Part shown: in pieces, positions 46,569-58,569 of the stretch
How positions within the stretch are numbered: the first letter of the stretch is position 1
Layout: every line of letters begins with the position of its first letter
From: Holothuria scabra
Lineage: Eukaryota > Echinodermata > Holothuroidea > Aspidochirotida > Holothuriidae
Length of the DNA: 64,000 bases
Reading direction: 5' to 3'
Assembly: GCA_037179385.1 (NCBI GenBank)
Contig: CM074193.1
Coordinates: 3,927,547-3,991,546, forward strand
Notes under the pieces: generated by a model
Database searches by the model: none
Told to the model about the DNA's origin: nothing
What the model saw: only the letters and a program-made list of their open reading frames with translations
Made by a program: the position numbers and the translations under genes

Positions 46569-49500
46569 TGTTTACTTTATGTCAGAATGAATATAGTCTT
46601 CAACTCAGAACAGTTATTTGGAATACAAATCCCTTGGACTTATTACTACACTGTGTCTACATGTGTTTCCTTTAGATGATTAATGAGGCAATCAATTGTG
46701 TAAAACTACTGGAGATGTTACAGTACAGTAAGTATCCATAATTTTGTTTTTGAGAGGCCATTAAATTCCTGATGTCTCCAAATACTGTTAGATGAATTTG
46801 ATTCCTGCAGTAGCAATCTTTTGTTCATCTTCTTTTTAACAAAGCAAATGTTATTCTTTCCCGTCCTACTTCATGCTTAAATAATGTCATACTATTTAAA
46901 AAAGCCTGCTCCTGCTAATTCACTGATGTAAATTGCTTACTTGACTATAATGCCTGAAGTTTACATTTATGGTCTTGTAGGAATACAACATTGTTTCAAG
47001 ATGCACTACAGAATATAAATTTGGGGATCTTCATTACAATTTTCCAAAATAACAGGCACGAACATTTGTAACCTGACAATGTGAAATTCGTTTTAGACTT
47101 ATTCTGGAGAAAGAAATGTATTTCCATTATATCTGGCAGAGGTTCTTTCTTTATTTTGCACTTATTCTATGCAAGGCTGAGCATAAAAAGCTTCCTTTCT
47201 GGTGATGGAAAGATGGAATGAACTAGTAATTTGCATGTCAAACTGCCTGAAATTTCTCGGCCTCGACAAAAACGTGCCCTGTGTATACATTTTACTAGTT
47301 ATGTACAGTACCCACAGTACGAACAGTAGCATGCAACTGAAGCGTACGTCTGTACGTGATATTTTGAAACCTGTCTACCCATTTTACTATCACATCCGCA
47401 CAACTAGTGCAACTGTGACAGTTTTGAGTGGATAACTTTTTCATGCAAAATGAGCAAACAAGTGATGATTACAATAGATAAAACGAATATGCTAGACAGC
47501 TGCAGAATTACTGTTCCATATTCCTATGTTTAGGTCTTTATCCATTACATTAGTTTCTTGAGTGGAAAAAGTGGGGAGGTTGGGAGGCTGCTCCCTGGGA
47601 TATTTTGTTACAAAGAGGGAAATTTGGGAAATATCAGGCAAGATGATATCTTCTGTTGGTGGAAATATTGAAAGAACTGCGGAAAATTTAACCCCACTCC
47701 CAGGAAAAAAAAAAGTTTTCCAGCCCTGGTTCTTAATGCACAATCAACATGCAATTGTCAAATTGTATCCATTGACAGTCATAAAGGATAGGACCTCATT
47801 ACAGTATGCAGTATAATGACTTTCAGTATATATCTATGCAAAAGTGTTGTCAAATTTAATTAACTCCATTTTACTCCAATAGTTGCAAAAATAATTTGAA
47901 ATATTCCCTTGAATGTAACCAGATGTTGACTATTAAACAGGCATGTCATCAAATCCAAAAATTAACTCCTTATACATTGAGCAATGTGGTGGGGAGAAAA
48001 CTACATTAAAGCTGCGGTCACACTACAGCGATATCGGATCCGACTCCGATCCCATTTTTTTCAGGAAAGATCAAACTAGTGGGTTTCTTATGTAGACCGT
48101 CACACTACAGCGACTCCGAATTCAGATTGCTTCCCGACATAGTAGTCCGATCCGAATTATTTTTTTAATCGGATAGCTGAGCAATTTTTGTCGGAAAGCT
48201 TTCCGATTTTCTCAATTTTGTCCAATCATTGCCCGTGTTTAAGCTGACGTCATGCCTAGCAACTGTTCGAGATCAGCTGTACATACGCCACGGTCACACG
48301 ACCAAGTCACAAGCATGATCAAATGAGTTTAGGAAGAATTTTCACGATGTCAGACCCAACTTGCACGAATCCACATTTACCATCAAAAGGCTGAAAAGAT
48401 TGACAAAAATGGTACGTGCCTTCGTGTTTTGTGGTAGAAGTTTTTTGCCCGGTGTTTCCACAAGCGGAGTTTCCGTAATGCTGAGTAGCCTACGTATTGT
48501 GTAGGCTAGCGTAGGCCTAGGCTACATTGTATACAATCACCGTGCCGTGATGTATTAATGTTATATAACGTTCGCGTTATAGGCCTAGGCCTAGCTAGGC
48601 TGTATAACATAACAGGTTGAAGGGCAAAGGAGGGCCAAGGCCCCACAAGGCCCCATATCATGACCTTCAGAATACTTAGTGTACCGTCGAATGCGCACCT
48701 AACTGAGCTCTAAGATTCAAGATTTGTATATATAAGGTTCAGTAATGCAGATGTGCACTCGACCTTCCCAGAGTCGACGGTCATCCTATTAGGCCTATGC
48801 CTATACAAGTTAGGTGAGAAACTGACAATGATCAAAACTTTATTGACAATGAACTGTTTTTCTAGCGCCATTCTTCTGTTCCTAGCCTGTAGCTAGCCTA
48901 CAAACCGTTGTCATCTACTTTTATTTGTTCTTGAGCTAGGCTAGGACTAGTAGTTCATATAAGAAATAAATTGTAATTGAATTAACTGGTCACAGTGAAG
49001 TAAGATCTAACGTTAGGCATGGCATGCAGTGCCTGCGCCTAAGTTAGGCCTAGCCTAGGCCTATGCTCAAATTGCGAGGGCAAGGTTTACACCCCTAATG
49101 TTACTCTCTTGGACACATGGAATGAACCTAGCCTGTGTTACCCTACAGACCAAACGTTATCGATTTTGAACAGGGATCTGGGTAGGTTTGGTCATCATAA
49201 CCTACTGGAGTGGCAAGAAAAATTTGTAAATGTAAACAAAAACTTACTGCAAGCCTACGACCTAACGTTAGGCCTAACTAGCCACCTTAGCAATAACCTA
49301 AGTAGGGGCCTAAGGCTATGCGGAAACTAGGCTATGGATAGGCTAAGTAAGTGAGCCTAGGGACTAGCCTAATTAGACTTAGTAGATGAACGTGATCATA
49401 TAATCCGATGCAGCGTTCCGTTCACTTCTTGTATAGGCCTAGGCCTAAAAGAAATGCCACTGTCAAACAGGGCTGTGTATTCGTTATAAGAGGAATGAGC

Positions 49501-51437
49501 CTAGGCTAGATCATGTAACGAACACCAGCTCTGTTTGAGGGCTAGGCTAGGTCTAGGTCACTACGTACAAACCTAGGCTAAGCATATAGCCCTTAAAAAT
49601 CAGGTCCCTACACACTACCATTCATTTCACTTTGCTCAATGAAGCACTTGGTGAGCAGTACAGCCTGCAATAGGCCTAGGCCTAGGCCTAGGCGTCCTGG
49701 GTCGTGTCGTATGTACTACATGCAACTTTTTTCACAACTTGGTTCTACCCATCGATGCACTCCTGGTTAGAACTGTTTGGGCAAATGTGAGGATCAATTG
49801 TACATAGTGGCAGAGGCAAAGCTATGTAAATACTACTCAGAATTTTGGTAGTGCTGCAGGCTACATAATACGTATACACGTTAGGACTGGGCCTAACTCT
49901 CAGCTAGAGTGGACTGCCTATATTTACAAGTCATTTGGTGGTTTGAATTGAAAGTAGGTTCTGCATCTATTACATTCTGTTTAACCCTGTAAGAAATTAA
50001 AGTAACAATAAATTTTAGGACATACCCTCCATATACTGCAGGGGATGACATCATGCCAATTAGCCTTTCAGAATTACAGTTCTCCATGCATTTAAAAGTT
50101 TCCGGTGCAGTGCAAATTGTGGTCTGGGACTAACACATACACGTATCATACTTTTTAGAGTGAAATTTTGTCACTGGAAGCAGCATAATTTACAAGCGTT
50201 TGACTCATTGATTAACATTTATCATGCCATATGCACCATGTTTTCATTAAATACCATAAAAAACTTGGGGTTGGCAATGATAAGAACTAGAAAAAAAATT
50301 TGAGTGTGAAATTAAAGTGTTACATAATGTATTGACTTCTTGTTCCCTGTTTGATGGGTTAATTTGGTTAGAACTCCATGGTGGATATATCATACCAATT
50401 TGTGATACTAAAGATGGCCAAAAAATCAGTACTAAATAACTAGTACTCTTTTCAAATATTTCAAATGTGTATATCTAATTGAAAAAATAATCATACATTG
50501 GTACAACATGTATACTATACATCCAGTCATCTGAAAATAAACAAATAGTAACCAAACCAGCTGAGTTTGTCCCTTTCAGCTCAATACAAACTACCAAACA
50601 CAATTAAGGCTAAATAGTGTGCAACATCATATATTAAGAAAAAGATACAAGCACAATTTTGTCTGTGTTCTTAAAATTCACGAAATGTTCTTTATTTTTT
50701 TAAATAGTACAAAAGAAGATGGCTTCATTTTGGGTTGAATCTAAACTGCAGATGTGGCAGGACGCAAGCATCACAGAATGAGACCATGGATGAAGAGATG
50801 ACCAAAGCTTAAGCACAATAAGCCAGTTGTTAGTGAGTACAGTAACTACTATATTTCAAGAGAGTGAGAACTTTGAATATCAAAAGGCCAGAAATGAGTT
50901 GGTTAAGATAATGATGTGGTTTGTACTCCTAGGTCAATTGTGCATGTGCATAATGAACAATTGAAAACAAGTGGGCAAGCCATGGAGTTGCAGATTTCAT
51001 TTCCACTAATTTGAAAAATCAAATTCACATGATTAAGGAAGAGTTGCTAGCCACTTGTTTGCAAGTTTCACCTTTGACCTCCTTATTTTGACTTGTTACC
51101 CCACCAGTAAGCAAATCAAGTTCACCCACACTGTTTTGCTTACACATACACACCCAAATTTCTAATGTAAGTGAAAACCATCTGCCGTAAATGGCAAATT
51201 CTGGGCATGCAGTAATGAGACACATTAGAAGCACCACATCCAGCAATCTGGAAGCATTTTTAACAATTTATTTGTTATTGATCATGGTTTTTTTTTTTTC
51301 TTCAGGAGATAAGGGAGCTTATAACTTGAGTTATTACAACTCCACACGCCCGACCTTGGTTGTTTGTGGTGTGAGCACGAAGGAAGAAATTTCAACAGCC
51401 CAGCTTTCAAACCCACTTGGCAAGAAAAAAAGATTTT

Positions 51438-51686
51438 CAGTGGCATAGCCAGGATTCTTTTCAAGGGGTGGGGGCATTTAGTAAATTGTTTGATTGCGTT
51501 GTCAAGAACCAATGGGGGTGTAGAAAATTAGGGGGATCCTGTAAACAATGATTAACAATCAGGTTCCAAATAAATAATTTAAAATAAGTTTGTGTTAAAA
51601 TATTTGCCTACAGTTAGGAACTTAAAATTTTAACAGCGTGTGACAAGGGGGTCATAAGACAATAACCTCCCTGGGCTATGCCACTG
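51438..51686. mobile_element. 249-bp MITE with CAGTGGCATAGCC ends
   Basis: Begins CAGTGGCATAGCC and ends GGCTATGCCACTG, a perfect 13-bp terminal inverted repeat. The sequence CAGTGGC is typical of hAT-type ends, but an 8-bp target duplication is not clear. It is nested in the 48010-55187 element. Confidence 0.65.
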
Positions 51687-51962
51687 CAAGTCTGTCTAAT
51701 GAAACTGTGCATATCACATGGTATAACCAATATTTAGTGTTACCATTTCAACAGCATTTAATAACTGGATTTCTTGCAGGAAGCAAAATATATATGAAAA
51801 ACTTTCTATCCGATTTAGTAGAAAGGCAATGATTCTTCAGCATTTTCAAAATGGAATATTGACTACTAGCTATTGGGATATGACTCTAAGTGCTGCTGAG
51901 GAGCTGGAGAAGAACAACTGGAGGTGGAACAATAAATAAAAAAACTTTACCAGTGAAATCTA

Positions 51963-52261
51963 AAGGTCTGTATACATGAGCAACATTTGCAAAACATTCT
52001 CAAAAACATTTCCAAAACATCCACCTGCGACAAATCCAAAACATGCTTGCTTTCGGTTTGTTGCACAGTGTAGACAGGATATACAGCATGTTTTGAAAAT
52101 TTTGCAAAAGAAATGTCCTGTCAATTCTTTTCAAAATGTTTTCAAATTTTTTTTACTCTGTCTACACTGTGCAACAAACCGAAAACAAGCATGTTTTGGG
52201 TTTGTTGCAGGTGAAGTGTTTTGAGAATGTTTTACAAATGTTGCTCATGTATGCAGGCCTT
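51963..52261. mobile_element. 299-bp fold-back MITE
   Basis: The left half (AAGGTCTGTATACATGAGCA and onward) is nearly the reverse complement of the right half over more than 100 bases per arm, meeting near 52110. TA lies on both flanks, suggesting a Tc1/mariner-type TA target. It is nested in the 48010-55187 element. Confidence 0.75.
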
Positions 52262-55200
52262 TAAAGGCCTTTTCTAGAGTGAATGAATGAATCCATGATA
52301 CTGTGAACATTTGTTTAACTTGAATTGGTTTAATTAAATAGACACAAAATGTACAATGGCGAATTTTAAAATTATTTATCACTTTATTGTTGGTTATTAA
52401 AATGAACACTTCCAAAATAGAGGATGACCATTTAAATGGCAAGGAATGATTAAAAATAGTACATTAGGTTTTTCAGATCTCTGCGGAGATGGTATTAGTA
52501 TTTTTACTTTCATTTGCTTGTTGTGCATGTGCTTGACCATCCCATCTTGGTGTATATTTGTAATGACTTTTGATCAGGGTTGGAAGATTAGCCATCCTAC
52601 CTTTTTTGTTTACCACCTGATTAATGTAGCCAGGTTTGCTGAGGGTGCTACTGTACCACACAAGGGGTATCAATGAAGTTGTTGTAGCCTAAATCATTAG
52701 GGCAGTGGTTTTTCAGGTGATAGGCTAGCTTGTTAGTTTGCTCTGAAATTGTTTGCCCACATCCATTGGGACCATCCTTGCTAAAGACCCTCACATTTTT
52801 TACCTGTTTTCACACTCAGGGTCTCGCTAAATATGTCACTTTGCTTTTCCATTGTTCTTGCATTTTGAAAAAAGCCTCCCTAATTTCTGACAAATAAAAA
52901 CACCCTGTTTTTTGTGTCGCATGCCTCTTTGATCAGGAGAATTGGCCCGTTTTGGTGGAATTGAGCAGCCTGTTAATTCAAATTATTATGCTTGTAAAGT
53001 CGCTAGTCAAAATTTGGCTGGCAGTTTTCAAGGACCTTTGGATCCATGTATGTGAGACAATAAACATCAGGCGTCTCATCATCTACTACTAAGGTAATAT
53101 AAGAACCCAGGTTCCAGATCTTGCCAAGATTGGGGGGGGGGGGGGAGTCACTTTTCAAAATATTTGAAATTTACTGTATCTTTCACTCGTTGTACAGGCA
53201 CACTCTTCAAAAAGTTCCACATTGTCATAATCTTAGATCTTTACAATTATCAGCTTGGTATTTTCATGTAAAATTAAGCAAATGACAAACTGTCAATTTG
53301 CTCTAGTATTTTGTTTAATTAAAAAAAAACGTTTCTATGGCTAGGACACCAGAAAAAAAAAGCAGTTTCCATTACTTAACTCTAGTATATATGTCCCTAG
53401 TCTAAGTCCCAAATCAGACAACGTAAAGCTGTTCTGTTGAATCTTGTGCATTGCATAGCCCTTCATTTAACTTTTAGATAAAGTGTTAGCAATTTCTTGA
53501 TAATACTCAAAACATTTGTCTTGGATTGTTGTTTTACTGTAACATTTTTCCTCCCCCCCCCCCTTTTTACTTTAAGGAGAAATTACGTTATCTGAATTTT
53601 CATTAGGGTAGTGTTCTGTCGTGTTCCATGATCCGCTCTGGAAATTCATGATTTGACGATACTTTTCTCACTAAATTATGAACTTTAGACGTGCGACTGA
53701 GTGATTTACCTTAAATATGCAATGTCAAAGTCATGATATATCATGAAAGATAATGAAGCTCACTCTGGTATAGGTCCCTCGATAAGCCAAATGGCTTCCT
53801 GACCCTCAAACCGTTCAATAAATTAGTAAGTAAGAGGATATTTGTGGGATCTGGCTGTGTTTTGAATATTTTTTGGGCGACTGATTTTGTCTTGAAAAGA
53901 TTCGAGTTAAAGCATGGTGACTTAAAAACATTTTTGCTCCCCTTTGACTCCTTCACTCCCAAGTGTTAATATTTTACAGTAATATTCTGTTGTGATCAAA
54001 ATTTCTGTTAATTTAAGCAGGTTCCTGATTAATAGAGCTACCAGATTTCAGCTTAGACTTGTAACTTGAAATCCTTGGAATAATCCATTCTTCACTCTTT
54101 TCTCAAGTTCTCTGCATTTTCGAACCCAGTCGACTGTTTTCGCCAATAAAATTATAATTGAAAAACGTCAAATGGTTCTTTTTGTTGTCTTGTAAACTTT
54201 TACAGCTAGAAAGTTAGCTCAGAGCTTCCGGGCCGGCGATTTGTTCCATGAAATCCCCGGGAGGAGCTTTGCATTGGTAACCTACTCACAGAGGCTATGG
54301 CGGGGCACTAGACCTAATGCCGTTTGGGGACGGTTGGTCCTAGCCCCCTAGGAATCACCCACCTACTGAGAAAGATCTTCCCTCTACACATTTATTAGTT
54401 TTGCAAACAATGAATGACTCGTAGCAAATCGAGCGATCCGCGGGTTTGAATCTGAAATAAATCCCCATTCGAACAGCATCCGGGGGTTTCGCCCACTGGA
54501 TCCCAACCGCAGGACCAGCTCTTTAGGCTCGGTTTCGGACTGTGCCCGAAAAACCATTTTGACCATAGGCGAACGGGTGTAATTTTTCTTTTTTTTTTTG
54601 ATTGATCAAGTGCAATTTTTTGCCTGAATATTCAATAATGTCACCGTTTATCATGGTTTGCCCATGTTATTCCCGAATAGACCAACTGCTTTTGCGAGTG
54701 CCCCCCCCCCTTAACCCGCCTCGTACGCCTCTGTTTTTGACAGTCTGACGTCGCATTGTTATTCTCTGAAGTTTGCCAATAATCGCAGCATGCTTCTCAA
54801 AAGCAGTCCCAACTAGCATCCTTCCTGTAAAATTTCCCTTAGGATAATATCACCTTGAAAGGCAACTTCATCAACTAGGAGAAAACAATATTAAATAAAA
54901 TCAAAGCTGGGTAGACGCCACTAGTTACTAGTGGGCCAAGTTCCCGATTTTTCTAAACACACAAAGGCTATATCAGGAGTTGATGTAAAAAAGCTATATA
55001 CCAGTCTGTTTTGCCTCTATTCCCGCCAAATCGAAGTCAAGAATTACGTCACAAACAGATCACACGCGCGTTGTAATTTATCGGAGCCAAAATCGTGCTA
55101 GTGTGACCAGCCTTCCGATCCGATTTATTGGAACGATTTAAAATCGGATCGGAATCCGATCCGAAATCGCTGTAGTGTGACCGCGGCTTAATTGTATAAA

Positions 55201-58069
55201 CTTTGGGGCATGAATTCTGCAAAAATTCAACTGGAGTTCTTTCAGCAATGGACACTTCTCCAAGTCTGGGGCATATATTTTACATATATGGCACAATTTT
55301 GATCATTGCTTCAATATAAGGAACCACAACATATACACAACTATGTATGTAATTCCTCTAGTGACCAGTACTATTACTGGGTTTTTGTATCTTAACAGCC
55401 AAAGGATCCATTTCTAAATTTTGTAAAAATCTACATGTTTGAAGTCTCTTTTCTAGGAGATGTTAATTCTGCCCCTATTACAGTAGGTGTGAACTGCATT
55501 CAAGTTTGGATGTTTTGATTCTGGATCCTGTTACTGTGACCATACACAGTCCAGCACAGTAGGTTTGCACCACAGTACCATACATAAAATGCTCACCATC
55601 TCTCTATACTGTATAGAACAGAACATTACATAAATCAAGATTACTTGTACACTGAAGTGCCATATCCTGTTTCTAGCCAGGACACGAATTTAATTAAGCA
55701 CTGCTACAAAAAAAGCACTTCACACTACATGCTGAAATCTCTGAATTCCCCCAGTGAGTTAAAGTTTCACAAATAGACTTCCTCGCAGAAAGAGGATCTT
55801 AAATTATAGAAAAAAACATGTGTTTCAGTTATACTGTTACTGTACAACTGACCAAGAAGCTAAACTCATCATCTGATTCTCAAGGACTTTTAAATTTAGA
55901 ATCATACCTACATTTAAGTTGGATATTGGTGTCACTTCTATGGGATCTTGTTAAAAAATTTTCCATATAAACACCTAAAGTATATCATACAGAATACACA
56001 GAACACAAGGTACAGTATAAAAATGACTTCTAGTATATACTGATATGTGGTTTCATTTTATTATGTTGCTGTACAGTTAGTTTCCTTTTTAATCATTTGG
56101 CATGAGTACAGTACATTATATAATCTTGGATAAATCTGTGTCCAGGGTCCTGTGCAACAATAGTCCATTGGGAATGACTTGCCTGCCCTGATTTAATAAG
56201 GAAAGTTTCTATAAACAAAACTGGTACTCAACACTGCTTTCAATAACATGCTTTTAAATCATTCATATCATTCATGTATGTGAGGTCATTAAAGAGTAGG
56301 CTATTTGACCTTGTGAACTAAGTTAACATTTTCAATGTAGGTACTGGAACCATGATTTGACACAATGTGTCATGATGTGCTGCACATTAAGGTCCTTTTC
56401 CTTTATGCGTTTGAAAGAATGAATTCAAATTAAAATGCCACAGACATCAATGTTAAGATCAATTGCAACTCTTTATGATACGAAGCAACGACCATCTACC
56501 AGTAGTTTTTCCTTCATGCTGTGATCAAACCTATGACTTGACCTAAAGGGCTCAAAATAACTGATGGCACCAACGGCATGGATGTCAAGCCTTTTCTAAT
56601 GGCCATAATGCCCCTCAGTAAATGTCCACTGAAAGAACATTGACTGCCATTTTGCTCATTTTGGCCATGCCCCCTTTTGAGCTTACTTGGAGTACTGTTA
56701 ACCTCCATAGTCAGCTTACAAAATGTGTATAATTATACTTGCAAATACCTAAAAATGGCTTCTGGCCTTTTGCTTGGATATTAGAACTAGAGTAGCAAAG
56801 CTACTGTCGCTCAACCCTTCTGATGTTACAAGTCTAGCTTTTAATTTATCTTGAAAAAAATCATGGTGTACACCTAATACATACCCAGACGATTCTAGCT
56901 GGGCTGGCCAGCATGTAAACATGGTTCACCTAGCAGTTGGAAGTGTCAATGATAAACCTCTACAGCTAGTTCATCCCCATATATATAAGCTGCCCATGAG
57001 GGCAAGTATCAGATAATGTACTTTAAAGTCATAGTGTATCATACATGTGACCGGTTTGTGTAGGACAGTAGCATCAGGCTTCGACAAATCCCCCGCCCAC
57101 CGTCCGGGACAAGTAAAAAATGACTGGGACAAGTAAACTGCTCAATAGTGTAGCCCACCGGGCAAGCAGCACAATATTCTTCTTCAGATAGGAATTCAAT
57201 GGCTAGTACTAGATAATTAGATATGGACTCAGTGCATATTCATGCAGACAAGTAGACTTTGGGAATTCCTAGCCCGATGGACAAGTAATAAACAAGAGCC
57301 CAATGGGCACTGTGGTTCCTTGCTGGATGTTATAAGAACTAGTGTATAGCCAGTCTTTGAAATAGAGCGAAGCGAATGCTCATACTCAATGTTTGTAAAG
57401 TCTTCACAAGGGGTATTTTAGTACTTATATTACATGATATCAATGATTAAATTCTTGTGGCCTTACTTACATTCAGCTTGTATAATGCTTGGTGATCCTT
57501 CAAAAACATTTCCTCATTTCCATATGTATTTATGCTTGTAATCAAACTTGATACTATCACCTATGAACAATACACAATGTGGTCAGAGATAGAAAAACAC
57601 CCTTTGTACTTCTCACATAAGCTATTTTTACCCTGCTCTCAAATAAAACTTGTTATTACTTTAAAACAATATACCATTTGTCTTGTTTGCTATCTCTGCA
57701 CAGAAAACAGGGTAGTTAAGCAGAAAGCAAGTGATTAATGGGGTGTGATAATAGAATGAGGATTAGGTTACCCCACAGAGCACAGCAGTATTAAAGAGAC
57801 ATACTGTATTATAACCCATGCATTGTTTCCACTGGCAGAGAGACCAGTTAAATATGCAGTGTGACCTGTGCTCATTGAAATTTACAGATTTCAGTTATTG
57901 CCCTCAGTTAACTTAGAATGACCCAAAATCTGTGTACAACCCAAAGCAATCATTACTGAACAGATGTAAAGGCCAAATTTCTAAGGTGTTTGGGTGTGTA
58001 AGCATGCAAAACCAGGTGAGATAAAAAATCTATTGAACCTTTCTTTATCTAGCTTACAACATTTTCTAA

Positions 58070-58569
58070 ATAACATTTCCAGTGGTTGACCTCCAGTGAC
58101 CTTGATGACCTTTGACCTTAACCAAACACAGATTGATTTGAAATCTGTCCTTTTTACCTTAAAATACTGTGTTAAAACGTTTTTCAGTGTTTGACCCCTG
58201 ATGACCCCAGATGACCCCTTGACCTTCACCAAACATATCAGATTTCATCCTTGCACAATAACACACCCACACACCAAGTATGACATCTATCCAAGTTTCC
58301 TACCTTGAAATATCATGTTAAGAAGGTTTTTAGTTTTTGACCTCTGGTGACCCCAAATGACCTTTGACCTCCACCAAAAATGATAGGGCACACCTTCAAA
58401 CTACGTATGGCACTTCTATATACTAAGTTTCAATTTAATCCAACTTTCCCTTGTTGAGTTACAGAGTACCCAAGCTAGCGTCACAGACACACACACACAG
58501 ACATACACACACACACACACACACACCCCAACCTGACTACAAAGGTTCCTTTTGCTAACGCAAGGAACC
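58070..58569 (+). mobile_element. Helentron/pearl-like tandem-repeat element, copy 3 (short)
   Basis: Three core units (near 58101, 58206 and 58353) of the same ATGACCTTTGACC-type sequence, a CA microsatellite at about 58488-58527, then a perfect 8-bp-arm hairpin, GGTTCCTT...AAGGAACC, at 58544-58569. The same architecture as the other two copies, but with a compensated, different hairpin sequence. Confidence 0.6.

Larger units (their letters stand above)
48010..55187. mobile_element. 7.2-kb terminal-inverted-repeat element
   Basis: The left end begins AGCTGCGGTCACACTACAGC; the right end reverse-complemented begins GCCGCGGTCACACTACAGC. Similarity continues for about 45 bp through GATCGGATCCGA-like sequence. 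TTAA flanks both ends (48006-48009 and 55188-55191). If the element starts with AGC the duplication is TAA, as for PIF/Harbinger; if TTAA, as for piggyBac/Kolobok. Part of the left TIR recurs at about 48097-48135. No transposase frame was recognised; the interior carries at least two smaller elements. Confidence 0.75.

Noticed and set aside
47492..47743. 83-codon minus-strand ORF in the large intron
   Set aside because: No similarity to REV3L and no splice sites in phase with neighbouring exons, which already join correctly.
54384..54566. 60-codon minus-strand ORF in GC-richer sequence
   Set aside because: Inside the 7.2-kb mobile element, no recognised protein, probably repeat-derived.
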